Of a stretch of 64,000 nucleotides of DNA, positions 53,424 to 63,833 are shown piece after piece; position 1 is the stretch's first letter; every line of letters starts with the position of its first letter. The translations under genes were made by a program, and so were the position numbers. The DNA comes from Colwellia sp. (GTDB lineage Bacteria > Pseudomonadota > Gammaproteobacteria > Enterobacterales > Alteromonadaceae). Where the stretch lies: NCBI RefSeq assembly GCF_013214175.1, contig NZ_JABSPA010000002.1:1116001-1180000 (forward strand), written 5' to 3'. The notes below the pieces were generated by a model, which worked only from the letters and a program-made list of their open reading frames with translations, was not told the origin of the DNA and ran no database searches.

Positions 53424-56270
53424 TTAATGAGTTTTTATAGTCATTTCTTTTAGTGCTTCAGGCACAGCAAATAATACTTGTTCTATATGTTCAAAAAACT
53501 CTAAAAATTCAGGTTCAAGCTCTTTGAGGCTTACACCCATTTTCAACTGTGTTTCTATATGGGCAGTAATTGTTGCTAAACTCGGCGCACCTGTATAGCA
53601 ACAAGCGCCATTGAGTTTGTGGACTAAACTCTTAAGCATAGCAATATCTTGCGCTTCAATCGCTTGATGAATACTTTGTTGTGTTTCGGGTAAACTATCA
53701 ACTAAGCCTAAAAACATTTCTTTAGCTAAGTCAGCTTTATTAGCACTGCGCTTTAGTGCTAAAGGCCAATCAATTACTTTCGACGTTTGTTCAACTTCAG
53801 CCAATCGGCTCCTAGTAATATGGGGGACTGCTGAGCTAACTAAGTGGTTGACGTCACAATACTCATAAATAATATGGCGCAACATTGTTTCATCTATTGG
53901 CTTAGTCATATAGGCATTGAAGCCTTGTTGATGCATCTTCTCTCTTTCACCACTTAATGCATGTGCAGTAACGGCAATAATTGGTGTGTCACCGTTAATA
54001 GGTAAAGTTCTAATCTCTTTAAGTGTGCTAATACCATCTAATATAGGCATTTGAATATCCATAAAAATTAGCGCGAAAGTTTCTGTCTTACAAAGCTCGA
54101 TAGCAGATATGCCATTGTCTGTTACGACCACTTCAGTAACCTGCTCCAATAATAAGGCTTTAATTAGCTTTAGGTTGGCTTCATTATCATCAACGGCTAA
54201 CACCTTAATCGGTAATGTTTTTACTATAGGGGCGTTAAGGATAAGCCTTTGTGGTTCGGCTTTTATCATAGGTTGAAGTACTTTACTCAAGTTACTTAAT
54301 GTTATCGGCTTGCTCATACAACTAATAGCACCATTGGCAACAAGTGCGTCTTGTAAACTAGGTGAGTGATTATTTAATGCGAGATGTATATTACCGGTGA
54401 GGGGTTGTAATTGTGCAAGGGTTTTCTTTAAGTCACTTAAGGCTGTAGCTGTCTGGTTATGGCCGATAAGTGCGTAGTCAAAACCACGTTGTGTTTCTTT
54501 ACTGTGAGAAAGTACTTGCGCTAGTTGATGTTTGTTTATCACACTGGTAACGCTCATCTGCCAATTCTTTAGTATATTTTTGGTGGCTTCTCGACTGTGA
54601 TCATTTTCTTCATAGTAGAGTATCGTCTTATTGGCTAAATGCTGATTGTCTAACTCTAGCATTAATGGCATAGCATTTACTTCACATTGAAAAGTGAACC
54701 AAAAGCTAGAACCTTGATTTTTCTCGCTGGTAAAACCAATATCACCAAGCATTTCTTGTGCTAGTCGTTGGCAAATTACTAGGCCTAAACCAGTGCCGCC
54801 ATATAAACGTGTAATACTCTGATCAGCTTGGGTAAAAGCATCAAAAATTGTTCTCTGTTGCTTGCTCGTCATACCAATGCCAGTGTCATTTACGATAACT
54901 TTTAATTTGATATTCTTTTGGTTATATTCTTCACTGGTAATATCAACAGTAACAGAGCCTTGCGGGGTGAATTTTATCGCATTACTGATTAAGTTAGTGA
55001 TAATTTGCTTAATGCGCATAGTATCGCCAACAAGTGAGTCGGGTAATTCTTGTGGGATATTTATCGATAATTCGATATTTTTTTTATGGGCGGATGGTGC
55101 TAATAACGTAAGGGTCTCCTCAAGAGACTCTCGCAACGAAAAGGGAATGTTTTCAATAACCATTTTCCCTGCATCAAGCTTAGAGAAATCGAGGATATCG
55201 TTAATAATGGTTAATAAATTATTTGCCGAGCGATCAATGGTTTGTAAATAATCTCGTTGATTTTCAGTCAATGGGGTTTTTAGCACTTGCCGAGTAAAGC
55301 CTATAACTCCATTTAGCGGTGTACGTAACTCATGACTCATGTTGGCTAAAAATTCAGATTTTACTCTATTGGCATCTTGAGCCTTACGTTTGGCAATGCT
55401 TAGTTCTACATTTTGTATTTCAAATTGCTCTAAACTTTCCCGTAAATCTATTGTGGCTTGATCGATACTGGCATGCATCTCATTTTGGTAGTTATCAAGT
55501 GATTGTGCCATGGCATTAATACCATTTTTTAAAAAATTTAGTTCTCCAATGAGTTGACCGCTAACCCGGCTTTCTAATTTTCCTTCCCTAATACGTTCAA
55601 TTGCATGAACCATAGAATTTATTGGTTTAGTTACTTTTTTGATGAGCCTAAGGGCAAAAATAGTACTGAGTAAAGAGCCAAGTAAGGCAAAAGCAAAAGC
55701 AACCAGATATTGACTTTGCTGTTGGAAATTAAGCTGACTCTTATCAATTTGCATAGCGATATAACCAACGGGGGATGGCCTGGCGCTATTGTTGGCAGCG
55801 TTAAATGATGAACGACTGTTAATATTGAAATTTTTACTTAACGAAGAGCCATAGTTTTCATCAATGATAGGCGTTCTAAAGATAATATAGTCACCAATGT
55901 TTTCAATGCTGGTATGACTAGGTAGCTTTACACCGGCCTTTAGTCTCATTAAATTAGTATCGCCATGATAGGCACTGGCGACAAAAATTTGATTGTCTTC
56001 GGTAAATATAACGATGCTTTTGACAATGCTTGATTGATTGCGGTGAGTAAAGCCAATGAGTTGGCGAAGCTTATCTCTGTTCTTGTTAAGTAAAGGGTCT
56101 TTACTGGCAATAGCAATTGGTTCAATGATGCTTTTGGCACGTTGTTCAAGGAAGTCATTAAGCTCTACTGAGCGGCTATAAGAAAAGTAACTTGCTAAAC
56201 CAAAACCGATTAAAGTTGTTGGTATAATAGTGAGTATGATAACCCAGTCTTTCAGGCTTATTTTATGCAT
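53424..56270 (-). CDS. barA: Hybrid sensor kinase BarA
   Basis: 948 residues. Two membrane segments (about 9-30 and 188-210) flank a periplasmic sensor, then HAMP (about 212-264), HisKA with His313 in MSHELRTPLNG, HATPase (DTGIGM, GGTGLGLVI), a degenerate receiver (about 540-660) and a canonical receiver (VLAVDDNEAN...FMDIQMP, about 690-810), and a C-terminal HPt (LVHKLNGACCYTG). It phosphorylates UvrY/GacA to control CsrB-type RNAs. It is divergent from rlmD, as in enterobacteria. Confidence 0.93.
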   Translation of the reverse strand: MHKISLKDWVIILTIIPTTLIGFGLASYFSYSRSVELNDFLEQRAKSIIEPIAIASKDPLLNKNRDKLRQLIGFTHRNQSSIVKSIVIFTEDNQIFVASAYHGDTNLMRLKAGVKLPSHTSIENIGDYIIFRTPIIDENYGSSLSKNFNINSRSSFNAANNSARPSPVGYIAMQIDKSQLNFQQQSQYLVAFAFALLGSLLSTIFALRLIKKVTKPINSMVHAIERIREGKLESRVSGQLIGELNFLKNGINAMAQSLDNYQNEMHASIDQATIDLRESLEQFEIQNVELSIAKRKAQDANRVKSEFLANMSHELRTPLNGVIGFTRQVLKTPLTENQRDYLQTIDRSANNLLTIINDILDFSKLDAGKMVIENIPFSLRESLEETLTLLAPSAHKKNIELSINIPQELPDSLVGDTMRIKQIITNLISNAIKFTPQGSVTVDITSEEYNQKNIKLKVIVNDTGIGMTSKQQRTIFDAFTQADQSITRLYGGTGLGLVICQRLAQEMLGDIGFTSEKNQGSSFWFTFQCEVNAMPLMLELDNQHLANKTILYYEENDHSREATKNILKNWQMSVTSVINKHQLAQVLSHSKETQRGFDYALIGHNQTATALSDLKKTLAQLQPLTGNIHLALNNHSPSLQDALVANGAISCMSKPITLSNLSKVLQPMIKAEPQRLILNAPIVKTLPIKVLAVDDNEANLKLIKALLLEQVTEVVVTDNGISAIELCKTETFALIFMDIQMPILDGISTLKEIRTLPINGDTPIIAVTAHALSGEREKMHQQGFNAYMTKPIDETMLRHIIYEYCDVNHLVSSAVPHITRSRLAEVEQTSKVIDWPLALKRSANKADLAKEMFLGLVDSLPETQQSIHQAIEAQDIAMLKSLVHKLNGACCYTGAPSLATITAHIETQLKMGVSLKELEPEFLEFFEHIEQVLFAVPEALKEMTIKTH

Positions 56271-56388
56271 TTTTAGTTGAACTTTTTTTGTCTATTTAGG
56301 GTAAAATACCCGCTGAAATAATTAGCTATATAATCGATTATCCAAGTTAACATAAATAATCTCATAAGCGGCTATAAATTAATAGTAT

Positions 56389-56653
56389 ATACCCGTTCCA
56401 CTTGAATATGCAGGATTCAGCTGGAACTAAAAACGCCTTTGGGCAAGGCATTGATTGAAGAGAATGGTTATTCCCTTCTCAAAATCAATAACGCAGCATA
56501 AAGCGTTTTTAAACCAGCCCGTTGGGGAAGGCTGAATAAATCATATTTCTACGTTGCATTTCTTATTAAGGGAATAACCATTAATAAAAAATGCTCCTTG
56601 ATTATGAATTGCTCAGACTTCCTGAAACGAGCATCTTCAAGTAGAGCGGGTAT
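56389..56653. mobile_element. MITE-like element with inverted termini
   Basis: 265 bp in the barA/rlmD interval. The ends ATACCCGTTCCACTTGAA (56389-56406) and its complement with two mismatches (56636-56653) form terminal inverted repeats. A perfect internal repeat, AATGGTTATTCCCTT (about 56464-56478) and AAGGGAATAACCATT (about 56568-56582), is nested within. There is no gene inside. It looks like a non-autonomous palindromic element; no target duplication was confirmed. Confidence 0.65.
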
Positions 56654-56718
56654 GGATGGCTAAGCTACTTCTGAAATAGATATTAGTTAATAAAGTTAGT
56701 GTTAGTTCTAGGGTGAAA

Positions 56719-58122
56719 ATGGCAAATTTTTTTAAAGCAAAAATCAAAGAAAAAACGTGCAATCAGCGATTGACCGTTAGTGTTGAAAAACTCGATATTA
56801 ATGGTGTCGGTGTTGGCCGCTGGCAAAATAAACCTGTTTTTATAGCCGGTGCTTTACCTCATGAAGTGGTCGAGGTGAAAATTATCGAGCAAAAAAGTAA
56901 ATATGCTCGAGCCAAACTTATTTCTATTACCAAACAAAGTGATAATAGGGTTGAGCCTCTGTGTCAGCACTTTGGTGTTTGTGGCGGTTGTGATCTACAA
57001 ATGCTTGTTATAGACGAGCAGTTGATTTTCAAACAAAATAAAGTTAGCGATCTCTTTTCACGCTTTTTTAGCACTCAAGGTATAGCGAAAAAAATTGAAG
57101 GCAAAGACCTACCTTGGCAAGCACCGATAAAAAGTAGCCCATGGCATTATCGTCGAAAAGCACGCATCGGGGTGCAGTTTGACAAAAAATCTCACGCAAC
57201 TATTGGCTTTAGACAAAAAGCCACTAATCAATTAGCCGCAATCAAATCATGTCCGGTTTTGGTCGAACCTCTTAATGTCATTTTCCCCTTACTAAAAAAA
57301 CTACTGGCACAACTCACCGTACAATCTGCCATAGGTCATATAGAAGTAATTCAAGCTGATATTGTTGAGACAATCTTTGCAGAGCAAAGACAAAAAGATG
57401 ATCACGTTGTACTAGTTATTCGTCAACTAAAACCTATGAATAAAACTGACATCGAGCTTTGGCAATCTTATGCTCGAAAATATCGCTGGCAGGTCATTAT
57501 TGATGATGGTAATAAGCAGCTGCCGCTGGTAAGTACCAAAGACGAAAATTCTGCTGTACTTTCATATTCATTAGCAGATAAAAGTAAAATTTATTTTGCT
57601 AGTAGTGATTTTATTCAAATTAACCATCAAATTAATAATGCTATGATTGACCAAGCCCTAGCTTGGTTAAATCTTTCGCCTAGCGATAATGTTTTAGATT
57701 TATTTTGTGGTTTGGGAAATTTTAGTTTGGCACTGGCAAAACACGCAAAGCTGGTCGTAGGTGTTGAAGGTGTGCAAGTGATGGTTGAAAAAGCCAGTCA
57801 TAATGCCCGAGTCAATGAACTTGATAATTGTCAGTTCTATCAGGCCGATTTAAACAGTAATTGGCTTTTGGATTCTTGGGCTAAAGCTCAGGTGTTTGAT
57901 AAGGTGTTACTTGATCCCGCAAGAGCAGGAGCAGAGCAAGCCGTTAGCCAAATAGCTAAACTACATATACCTAGCGTTTTATATGTCAGTTGTGATCCGG
58001 CAACTTTAGCTAGAGATAGTGCAATACTTATTGCTCAGGGTTATAAACTTGAGAAAATATCTCTTATGGACATGTTTGCACAAACAAAGCATGTTGAGAC
58101 TATGGTATTGTTTACCCTATAG
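56719..58122 (+). CDS. rlmD: 23S rRNA (uracil-1939-C5)-methyltransferase RlmD
   Basis: 467 residues from ATG 56719 (AGGG 5 nt upstream). An N-terminal TRAM domain, Fe-S cysteines in CQHFGVCGGCDLQ, the SAM-binding VLDLFCGLGNFSLALA and the catalytic Cys in YVSCDPATLARD are visible. It methylates U1939 of 23S rRNA. It lies between barA and relA as in E. coli. Confidence 0.95.
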   Translation: MANFFKAKIKEKTCNQRLTVSVEKLDINGVGVGRWQNKPVFIAGALPHEVVEVKIIEQKSKYARAKLISITKQSDNRVEPLCQHFGVCGGCDLQMLVIDEQLIFKQNKVSDLFSRFFSTQGIAKKIEGKDLPWQAPIKSSPWHYRRKARIGVQFDKKSHATIGFRQKATNQLAAIKSCPVLVEPLNVIFPLLKKLLAQLTVQSAIGHIEVIQADIVETIFAEQRQKDDHVVLVIRQLKPMNKTDIELWQSYARKYRWQVIIDDGNKQLPLVSTKDENSAVLSYSLADKSKIYFASSDFIQINHQINNAMIDQALAWLNLSPSDNVLDLFCGLGNFSLALAKHAKLVVGVEGVQVMVEKASHNARVNELDNCQFYQADLNSNWLLDSWAKAQVFDKVLLDPARAGAEQAVSQIAKLHIPSVLYVSCDPATLARDSAILIAQGYKLEKISLMDMFAQTKHVETMVLFTL

Positions 58123-58196
58123 TATTTAGCATTAAACATCATTCAATTATGTATTAGCTAACATTAAGCTACCTCTCAAAAGATAAAGGAATAGCC

Positions 58197-60410
58197 ATGG
58201 TCTCCGTGCGTAAATCACATCAAATAGCAGCACAAAGTTTTGAGCAATGGCTAATCAACTTAGCGTTAATCGATGTCAAAGCAAAGGCTTTGTCTGCTTT
58301 ATGGCTGCAAGTCTGTAACTGTTATCAGCATGAGAGTGCTGAAAAATTCGAGCTGCTAAATAAAAGCATGGAAATGGTGGAAATATTAAGTGGTTTAAAC
58401 CTTGATGCAGACTCGTTAGTCGCGGCGTTCATCTCACCATTATTAGACCATGATATTATTGCTATTGAGTATGTTAAAGAGAATTTCTCTAAAGACATTT
58501 TAATGCTTTGCCAAGGTGTTGAGCAGATGGCAGCTATTAAAGCGCTACGCCAACAAAGTAGTCAATCAATTGGCTCGGCACCACAAAATATAGATAACAT
58601 TCGTCGTATGTTACTGGCTATGGTGGATGATGTCCGTGCTGTGGTGATAAAGTTAGCTGAGCGACTATGTGACTTACGTGAAAAGAAAAATAGTGATGAG
58701 GAAACTCGTGTGTTGGCGGCAAAAGAAAGCGCTAATATTTACGCACCACTAGCAAACCGTTTAGGGATAGGTCAATTAAAATGGGAGCTTGAAGATATTT
58801 CATTTCGTTATCTTCACCCGCAGGTCTATAAAAAAATTGCCAAGCTTTTAGATGAAACTCGTTTGGAGCGAGAACGATATATGGCCAGTTTTGTTGGTCA
58901 CTTATCTAATGAGCTAGATGACTTAGCTATTAAGGGGGAAGTCTATGGACGCCCCAAACATATCTATAGCATTTGGAAGAAGATGCAGCAGAAATCCCTT
59001 GGCTTTGAAGAGCTGTTTGATGTTCGTGCTGTGCGTGTCGTGGTTGAAAAAGTCCAAGATTGTTATTCTGCACTGGGGATTGTTCACACTCAGTGGCCAC
59101 ATATTGCCAAAGAGTTTTCTGATTATGTAGCAACGCCAAAAACCAATGGCTATCAATCAATACATACTGTGGTATTAGGGCCAGAAGGCAAGTCAGTTGA
59201 AGTACAAATTAGAACCAAGAAAATGGATGATGATGCCGAGCTTGGTGTCGCTGCTCATTGGCGTTATAAAGAAGGTAACGCTAGCGGTAAAAGTAATAGT
59301 TTTGATGATAAAATTGGCTGGCTACGAAAAATATTACAGTGGCAAGATGATGTGAGCGAGAGTGGTGAGTTACTTGATGAATTACGCAGTCAAGTGTTTG
59401 AAGACCGAATTTATGTTTTCACGCCCGGCGGTGATGTTATCGATTTACCTATGGGCTCAACGCCATTAGATTTTGCTTATTACATCCATTCTAATGTGGG
59501 GCATTGTTGTATTGGTGCGAAAGTATTTGGCAAAATAGTGCCTTTTACTCATCAGTTGCAAACGGGCGATCAAGTCGAGATACTGACTAGTAAGCAGCCT
59601 AACCCAAGCCGAGACTGGCTCAACCCTAATTTAAATTACATATACTCTTCACGTGCCCGCGCTAAAGTTCAGCACTTCTTTAAATTGCTTGATAGAGATA
59701 AGTATATTGCCCAAGGCAAAGAGTTATTTGACAGTGAAATAGCTAAACATGACTTAGTCAATATAGACTTATTAGCGGCGAGCAAGCGTTTTAATGTCAA
59801 AACAGTGGATGATCTTTATGCTGCCATCGGTACAGGTAATGCTAGATTACAGCAAGTCATTAACCACTTTACTCACCTTGACAGTAAATTAAAACCTCAA
59901 GCTGAAATAGATCCACAAAGCCTAGTTAAACAAAGCCCGACGAGTAAAGCCCTAGCGCAAGATGATAACGGTATAACCGTTTCTGGCGTTGGTAACTTAC
60001 TTACTCATATGGCGAAGTGCTGTCAGCCAGTACCTGGTGATACAATCTCAGGCTTTATCACTCAAGGCCGAGGGATCTCAGTACATCGACAAGATTGTGA
60101 GCAGCTTGCTAATGCGCTTAATCTGCAACCAGAGCGCTTAGTTGAAGTGCAGTGGGGTAATGAACATAAACAAAGTTACCAAGCCTCGGCACAAATTATC
60201 GGCAGTGATAGACAAGGTTTATTACGTGATATATCAACCATTATTGCCAATGAAAAAGTAAGTATTGTTGGCATGGAAAGTCATACCGACAAAGCCAAGC
60301 AGACCATGAGTATGACGCTAAAGTTGGAAGTGGAAAGTAGTGAGTTATTACTGCGAGTTTTAGATAAATTACGTCAATTAGATGATGTTAGCCAAGTAAG
60401 GCGCCTGTGA
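58197..60410 (+). CDS. relA: (p)ppGpp synthetase I RelA
   Basis: 737 residues. The HD domain is degenerate (FISPLLDHDI in place of the catalytic HD), which marks RelA rather than SpoT. The synthetase domain (YGRPKHIYSIWKKMQ, ELFDVRAVRVVV, PKTNGYQSIHT), TGS (VFTPGGDVIDLPMGSTPLDF), zinc-finger/CC (KCCQPVPGD) and C-terminal ACT domains are present. It makes (p)ppGpp from stalled ribosomes during amino-acid starvation. Confidence 0.96.
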   Translation: MVSVRKSHQIAAQSFEQWLINLALIDVKAKALSALWLQVCNCYQHESAEKFELLNKSMEMVEILSGLNLDADSLVAAFISPLLDHDIIAIEYVKENFSKDILMLCQGVEQMAAIKALRQQSSQSIGSAPQNIDNIRRMLLAMVDDVRAVVIKLAERLCDLREKKNSDEETRVLAAKESANIYAPLANRLGIGQLKWELEDISFRYLHPQVYKKIAKLLDETRLERERYMASFVGHLSNELDDLAIKGEVYGRPKHIYSIWKKMQQKSLGFEELFDVRAVRVVVEKVQDCYSALGIVHTQWPHIAKEFSDYVATPKTNGYQSIHTVVLGPEGKSVEVQIRTKKMDDDAELGVAAHWRYKEGNASGKSNSFDDKIGWLRKILQWQDDVSESGELLDELRSQVFEDRIYVFTPGGDVIDLPMGSTPLDFAYYIHSNVGHCCIGAKVFGKIVPFTHQLQTGDQVEILTSKQPNPSRDWLNPNLNYIYSSRARAKVQHFFKLLDRDKYIAQGKELFDSEIAKHDLVNIDLLAASKRFNVKTVDDLYAAIGTGNARLQQVINHFTHLDSKLKPQAEIDPQSLVKQSPTSKALAQDDNGITVSGVGNLLTHMAKCCQPVPGDTISGFITQGRGISVHRQDCEQLANALNLQPERLVEVQWGNEHKQSYQASAQIIGSDRQGLLRDISTIIANEKVSIVGMESHTDKAKQTMSMTLKLEVESSELLLRVLDKLRQLDDVSQVRRL

Positions 60411-60509
60411 TTATTGTTCGATAATATTTATCAATCAATCCATCTGTTAATTACTCAAGCCAGTGCGGCCAATAATGAAAAACAATGAGAAATTAAGAAA
60501 TAAAATAAG

Positions 60510-61346
60510 ATGTTAAATAAACAAGCCTCAATAGAAAAATTACGTTGGATCATGTCGCAGCTACGTGACCCAACCACAGGGTGTCCATGGGATCTTAAGC
60601 AGGACTTCGCGTCTATAACGAGTCATACGCTAGAAGAAGCCTATGAAGTTGTGGATGCTATCGAGCAAGGTGATTTTATCGAGCTTGAAAAAGAACTCGG
60701 TGACTTACTTTTTCAAGTGATTTTTTATAGTCAACTGGGACAAGAACAGCAGTACTTTGACTTTGATAGTGTCATAGCCGCCATTTGTGAAAAATTGATT
60801 CGCCGTCACCCTCATGTGTTTGCTCAGGCTAATTTGCAATCAGATGCTGAGATAAAAGCTAATTGGGAAAATGAGAAAATACTCGAAAGGCAGCAGAAGA
60901 ATCAGCAGCAAATGGGTAATCAGACTGATAACGAAAACTTGAGCCTTTTGGCTGATATCCCGAAAAACTTACCGGCTTTATCCCAAGCCGCAAAGATTCA
61001 AAAGCGTTGTGCGCATGTCGGCTTTGATTGGCATGACATAAAAGATGTCTTTGCTAAAATTGAAGAGGAAGTGCAAGAAGTCAAAGATGAGTTAGAAGCA
61101 GACTCACTGGATAAAAAAGCGCTCGCCGAAGAATTAGGTGACTTAATGTTTGCGGTAGTAAATTTATGCCGCCATGCCAAAGAAGACCCTGAAACATTAC
61201 TACGACTTGCGAATAAAAAATTTACTAAACGCTTTCATGGCGTTGAAACACAAGTAAATCAATCGGGTAAAAGTTTTACCGAACATGACTTAGCCGAGCT
61301 AGAAGAATATTGGCAACAGGTTAAGATCCAAGAGAAGAAGCTATAG
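60510..61346 (+). CDS. mazG: Nucleoside triphosphate pyrophosphohydrolase MazG
   Basis: 278 residues with two MazG repeats: GCPWDLKQDFASITSHTLEEAYEVVDAIE followed by LEKELGDLLFQVIFYSQL, and KIEEEVQEVKDELE followed by EELGDLMFAVVNLCRH. The EExxE and ExxD metal motifs are intact. It hydrolyses NTPs and lowers ppGpp effects. It follows relA; mazEF is not between them. Confidence 0.95.
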   Translation: MLNKQASIEKLRWIMSQLRDPTTGCPWDLKQDFASITSHTLEEAYEVVDAIEQGDFIELEKELGDLLFQVIFYSQLGQEQQYFDFDSVIAAICEKLIRRHPHVFAQANLQSDAEIKANWENEKILERQQKNQQQMGNQTDNENLSLLADIPKNLPALSQAAKIQKRCAHVGFDWHDIKDVFAKIEEEVQEVKDELEADSLDKKALAEELGDLMFAVVNLCRHAKEDPETLLRLANKKFTKRFHGVETQVNQSGKSFTEHDLAELEEYWQQVKIQEKKL

Positions 61347-61365
61347 AAAACTCCTTAATAATTTT

Positions 61366-61965
61366 ATGACCATATTTATGACCTCAAATAAAGAACAATG
61401 CCCAAGACACGTTACAATCGGTTTAACTAACCCGAAGAGCCCTACCAATGTTGGTGCAGTAATGCGCGCTGCTGGTTGTTATCAAGTAGATCAAGTGCTT
61501 TATACTGGCCGACGCTATGAGCAAGCGGCCAAGTATAATAAAGACACTTTAAAGACAGATACCAAAAATGCCCAGGGTAAAATTCCTTTATTAGCAGTGG
61601 AAGATTTTATAAATATTAAAGAGATACTGGAAAATATCTCATCGACGACTAAAATCATATGTGTTGACTTAGTGGAGGGTGCAACACCCTTACCACACTT
61701 TATTCATCCTCCGCAGGCGGTATATATATTTGGCCCTGAAGATGGCACGATAAAGCAACAGGTTATAGATTATGCAGATGATGTTGTCTATGTTCCTACC
61801 GTTGGTTGTATGAACCTAGCTGCCTCGGTTAACGTGTTGCTTTATGACCGATTAGCCAAATCTAGTGTTATGCAAGAAAGTGATGGCCAGGCGGATGATG
61901 TGCTAATTCGTCAAAGTCGTGATACTAACAACAAAGTGAAAGTTAAAACTTACACCGGCAATTAA
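61366..61965 (+). CDS. TrmH/SpoU-family RNA methyltransferase
   Basis: 199 residues (ATG 61366 or 61378). ITIGLTNPKSPTNVGAVMRA is the SPOUT motif 1; motif 2 is YIFGPEDGT and motif 3 VYVPTVGCMNLAASVNVLLYD. It should methylate the 2'-OH of a ribose in tRNA or rRNA. The exact target is not determined. It lies 20 bp after mazG, so it is probably cotranscribed. Confidence 0.87.
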   Translation: MTIFMTSNKEQCPRHVTIGLTNPKSPTNVGAVMRAAGCYQVDQVLYTGRRYEQAAKYNKDTLKTDTKNAQGKIPLLAVEDFINIKEILENISSTTKIICVDLVEGATPLPHFIHPPQAVYIFGPEDGTIKQQVIDYADDVVYVPTVGCMNLAASVNVLLYDRLAKSSVMQESDGQADDVLIRQSRDTNNKVKVKTYTGN

Positions 61966-61990
61966 TAGCTGAACTAGGGAGTATTCATAC

Positions 61991-62491
61991 ATGGAAAGAG
62001 TGATTAGTACTGAGGGAGAAGTAAGTGAAAACGCAAAAATCAATATCAGTTCCTGTCCGGTTTCGCCATCAGTGCAGAGTAAAGCCAAGATACTCTTGTT
62101 GAAAGTCACTGGGCTATTTTGTGTTGGTTTAGCTATATTAGGTGCGATATTACCTGTGCTGCCAACAACGGTTTTTTTAATTATGGCGGCGGCCTGTTTT
62201 GCTAAATCGTCACCACGAATGCAGAAAAAATTACTGGCAAATAAAACCTTCGGTCCCTTGATTATCGATTGGCAACAACATAGAAGTATCCCCAAAAAAG
62301 CAAAGCGCATGGCATTGTTAACCATTGTTTTATCGGTGTGTTGGTCGGCTTTTCTGTTACAAAATACACTATTAACTGGGCTTGTTGTCGCACTTGTTAT
62401 TGGTCCCTTTATTTTTTTACTGCGCTTACCTCTAAGTAAAGGAACCATAAGCAAAGAAGTAATCAGTAAAGCAGCCATTAGTAAAGAATAA
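61991..62491 (+). CDS. DUF454 family membrane protein (YbaN-like)
   Basis: 166 residues. Membrane segments lie at about 38-70 and 110-145. The family pattern is visible: LGAILPVLPTTVFLIMAAACFAKSSPRM..LL.N..FG..I..W. A Lys/Ser-rich repetitive tail ends the protein (SKEVISKAAISKE). Function of the family is unknown. It follows the methyltransferase by 25 bp. Confidence 0.87.
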   Translation: MERVISTEGEVSENAKINISSCPVSPSVQSKAKILLLKVTGLFCVGLAILGAILPVLPTTVFLIMAAACFAKSSPRMQKKLLANKTFGPLIIDWQQHRSIPKKAKRMALLTIVLSVCWSAFLLQNTLLTGLVVALVIGPFIFLLRLPLSKGTISKEVISKAAISKE

Positions 62492-62618
62492 AGTAAATAA
62501 CTAAACAACCGATAAAGCATAGAGTAGCAATTTACAGACTCTCTACTCTCTAGTACAAGAGGTTGAGGGAGAAAATCTGCATTATCGATTTTCAGCTAAT
62601 AAACTTGCTAGTAAAAGG

Positions 62619-63215
62619 CTATGCAAGCGCCTTATTTACTATTATCGCTAAATGATCCGGTAATGTTAAACCTAAAGCAATGTCATGTGCTTGCGCTGAC
62701 ATTTTGCTCCAGGTTAATTGTACAATACGAACAATCTTAGCTTCATTATCTTGCTCGGTATACTTACCCGAAAACTCATCAAAGTAATGCATAAGAAAAA
62801 TTAAGCAGGCGACATCTTCTAACGTTTGACTATCTCTACTTGTTTTCAAATTGTCCTTACGGATAATAGCAGCACATTGCTCCGCTTGTTCTGTCGCGTA
62901 ACCCTGCTCAATCATAATACTTGCCGCTAGTTCAGCATGAAACTTACCTTGAGCAATTCGCCATTGATAATATCCCGCTTTTCCTTCGCTAAACTCTGTG
63001 CGCTTTAACTGCCAGCGTTTAATGTGCTGAGCTCGAACAGCAATTTGTAATAACTCATTTGCTTCAGGCCAATATTTTTTTAAGCAGTCAGTCATTTGTT
63101 GACCGTAAATTAATTCTTTTACTTGGCTAGTCCCATTTAATAATATTGTATTTGGGTCTTGGCGATTAACGTCGTCAATGGCGGCTAAGGTATTAGTTAA
63201 TTTTTCTCTAGTCAT
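62619..63215 (-). CDS. DUF4202 family protein
   Basis: 198 residues from ATG 63215 (a GTG five codons upstream is also open). It contains LLNGTSQVKELIYGQQMTDC, RAQHIKRWQLKR, GYYQWRIAQGKFHAELAASI and CLIFLMHYFDEF, the features of DUF4202. Conserved His residues suggest an HD-like fold. It is convergent with the DUF454 gene and divergent from pyrG. Confidence 0.85.
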   Translation of the reverse strand: MTREKLTNTLAAIDDVNRQDPNTILLNGTSQVKELIYGQQMTDCLKKYWPEANELLQIAVRAQHIKRWQLKRTEFSEGKAGYYQWRIAQGKFHAELAASIMIEQGYATEQAEQCAAIIRKDNLKTSRDSQTLEDVACLIFLMHYFDEFSGKYTEQDNEAKIVRIVQLTWSKMSAQAHDIALGLTLPDHLAIIVNKALA

Positions 63216-63833
63216 TTTAAAATAAACCACAGTTTAATTCAGGAAAGTAGCACTATTATACGCAACTACTAATAAAAAAGAATCAGGCCAAATAAAGCTC
63301 AATAAGATAATAATAAAAAATAGACGATTTTATCGCTGTGATGGCTTGTTGTTATTGTTGTTCGAAAATACCAAGTCAAATAATTCTCTTCCCAACTCAG
63401 AGCTATGTTGGGGGGGAGTTGAATAAATAAAATTTTTGTTGGTCTAGTTATTCTAAACCAAATAAATTTATGCAGTTATTGTTTTCAGACAGGAGCTAAA
63501 GACGAGTTTAAAAATACTTGTCTATGGTGTTATGTTTTTTGATTAGAGAATAACCATACCTTCTTTCAATGTCTTGCTAATAACGCTTTTGATCACCGCA
63601 TAGTAAGTAAAAACTTAATTGAATTGGTATTCGCTTTTACGTATAATACTTCCCCGTCCTGCTTGTTTAGCAAAACTCCTATTTCAATAATTTGATAATT
63701 ACACAAATACTATATTTAACCTTGTATTAAATATTGGTGTACCGTGTTATTTATTAAAATATAATTGAAATAAAGTTTATTAATATTAGCTAATTAAGCA
63801 CAAAATTCTGTTTTTTCTGACATCGGTGTAAAC
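63216..63833. other. Intergenic region upstream of pyrG with degraded MITE-like sequence
   Basis: About 618 bp without a gene. Between roughly 63370 and 63610 it resembles the element at 56389-56653 in parts: a GTTGGGG..GAATAAAT stretch in the same orientation and a GGTATGGTTATTC-like stretch in inverted orientation. A short CCCAAC/GTTGGG hairpin lies at about 63391-63413. The pyrG promoter is expected in the last 200 bp but was not placed. Confidence 0.4.

Noticed and set aside
61903..62520. Minus-strand frame of 205 codons opposite the DUF454 gene
   Set aside because: The plus strand encodes a clear DUF454 protein with a tight operon position; the antisense frame mirrors its hydrophobic codons.
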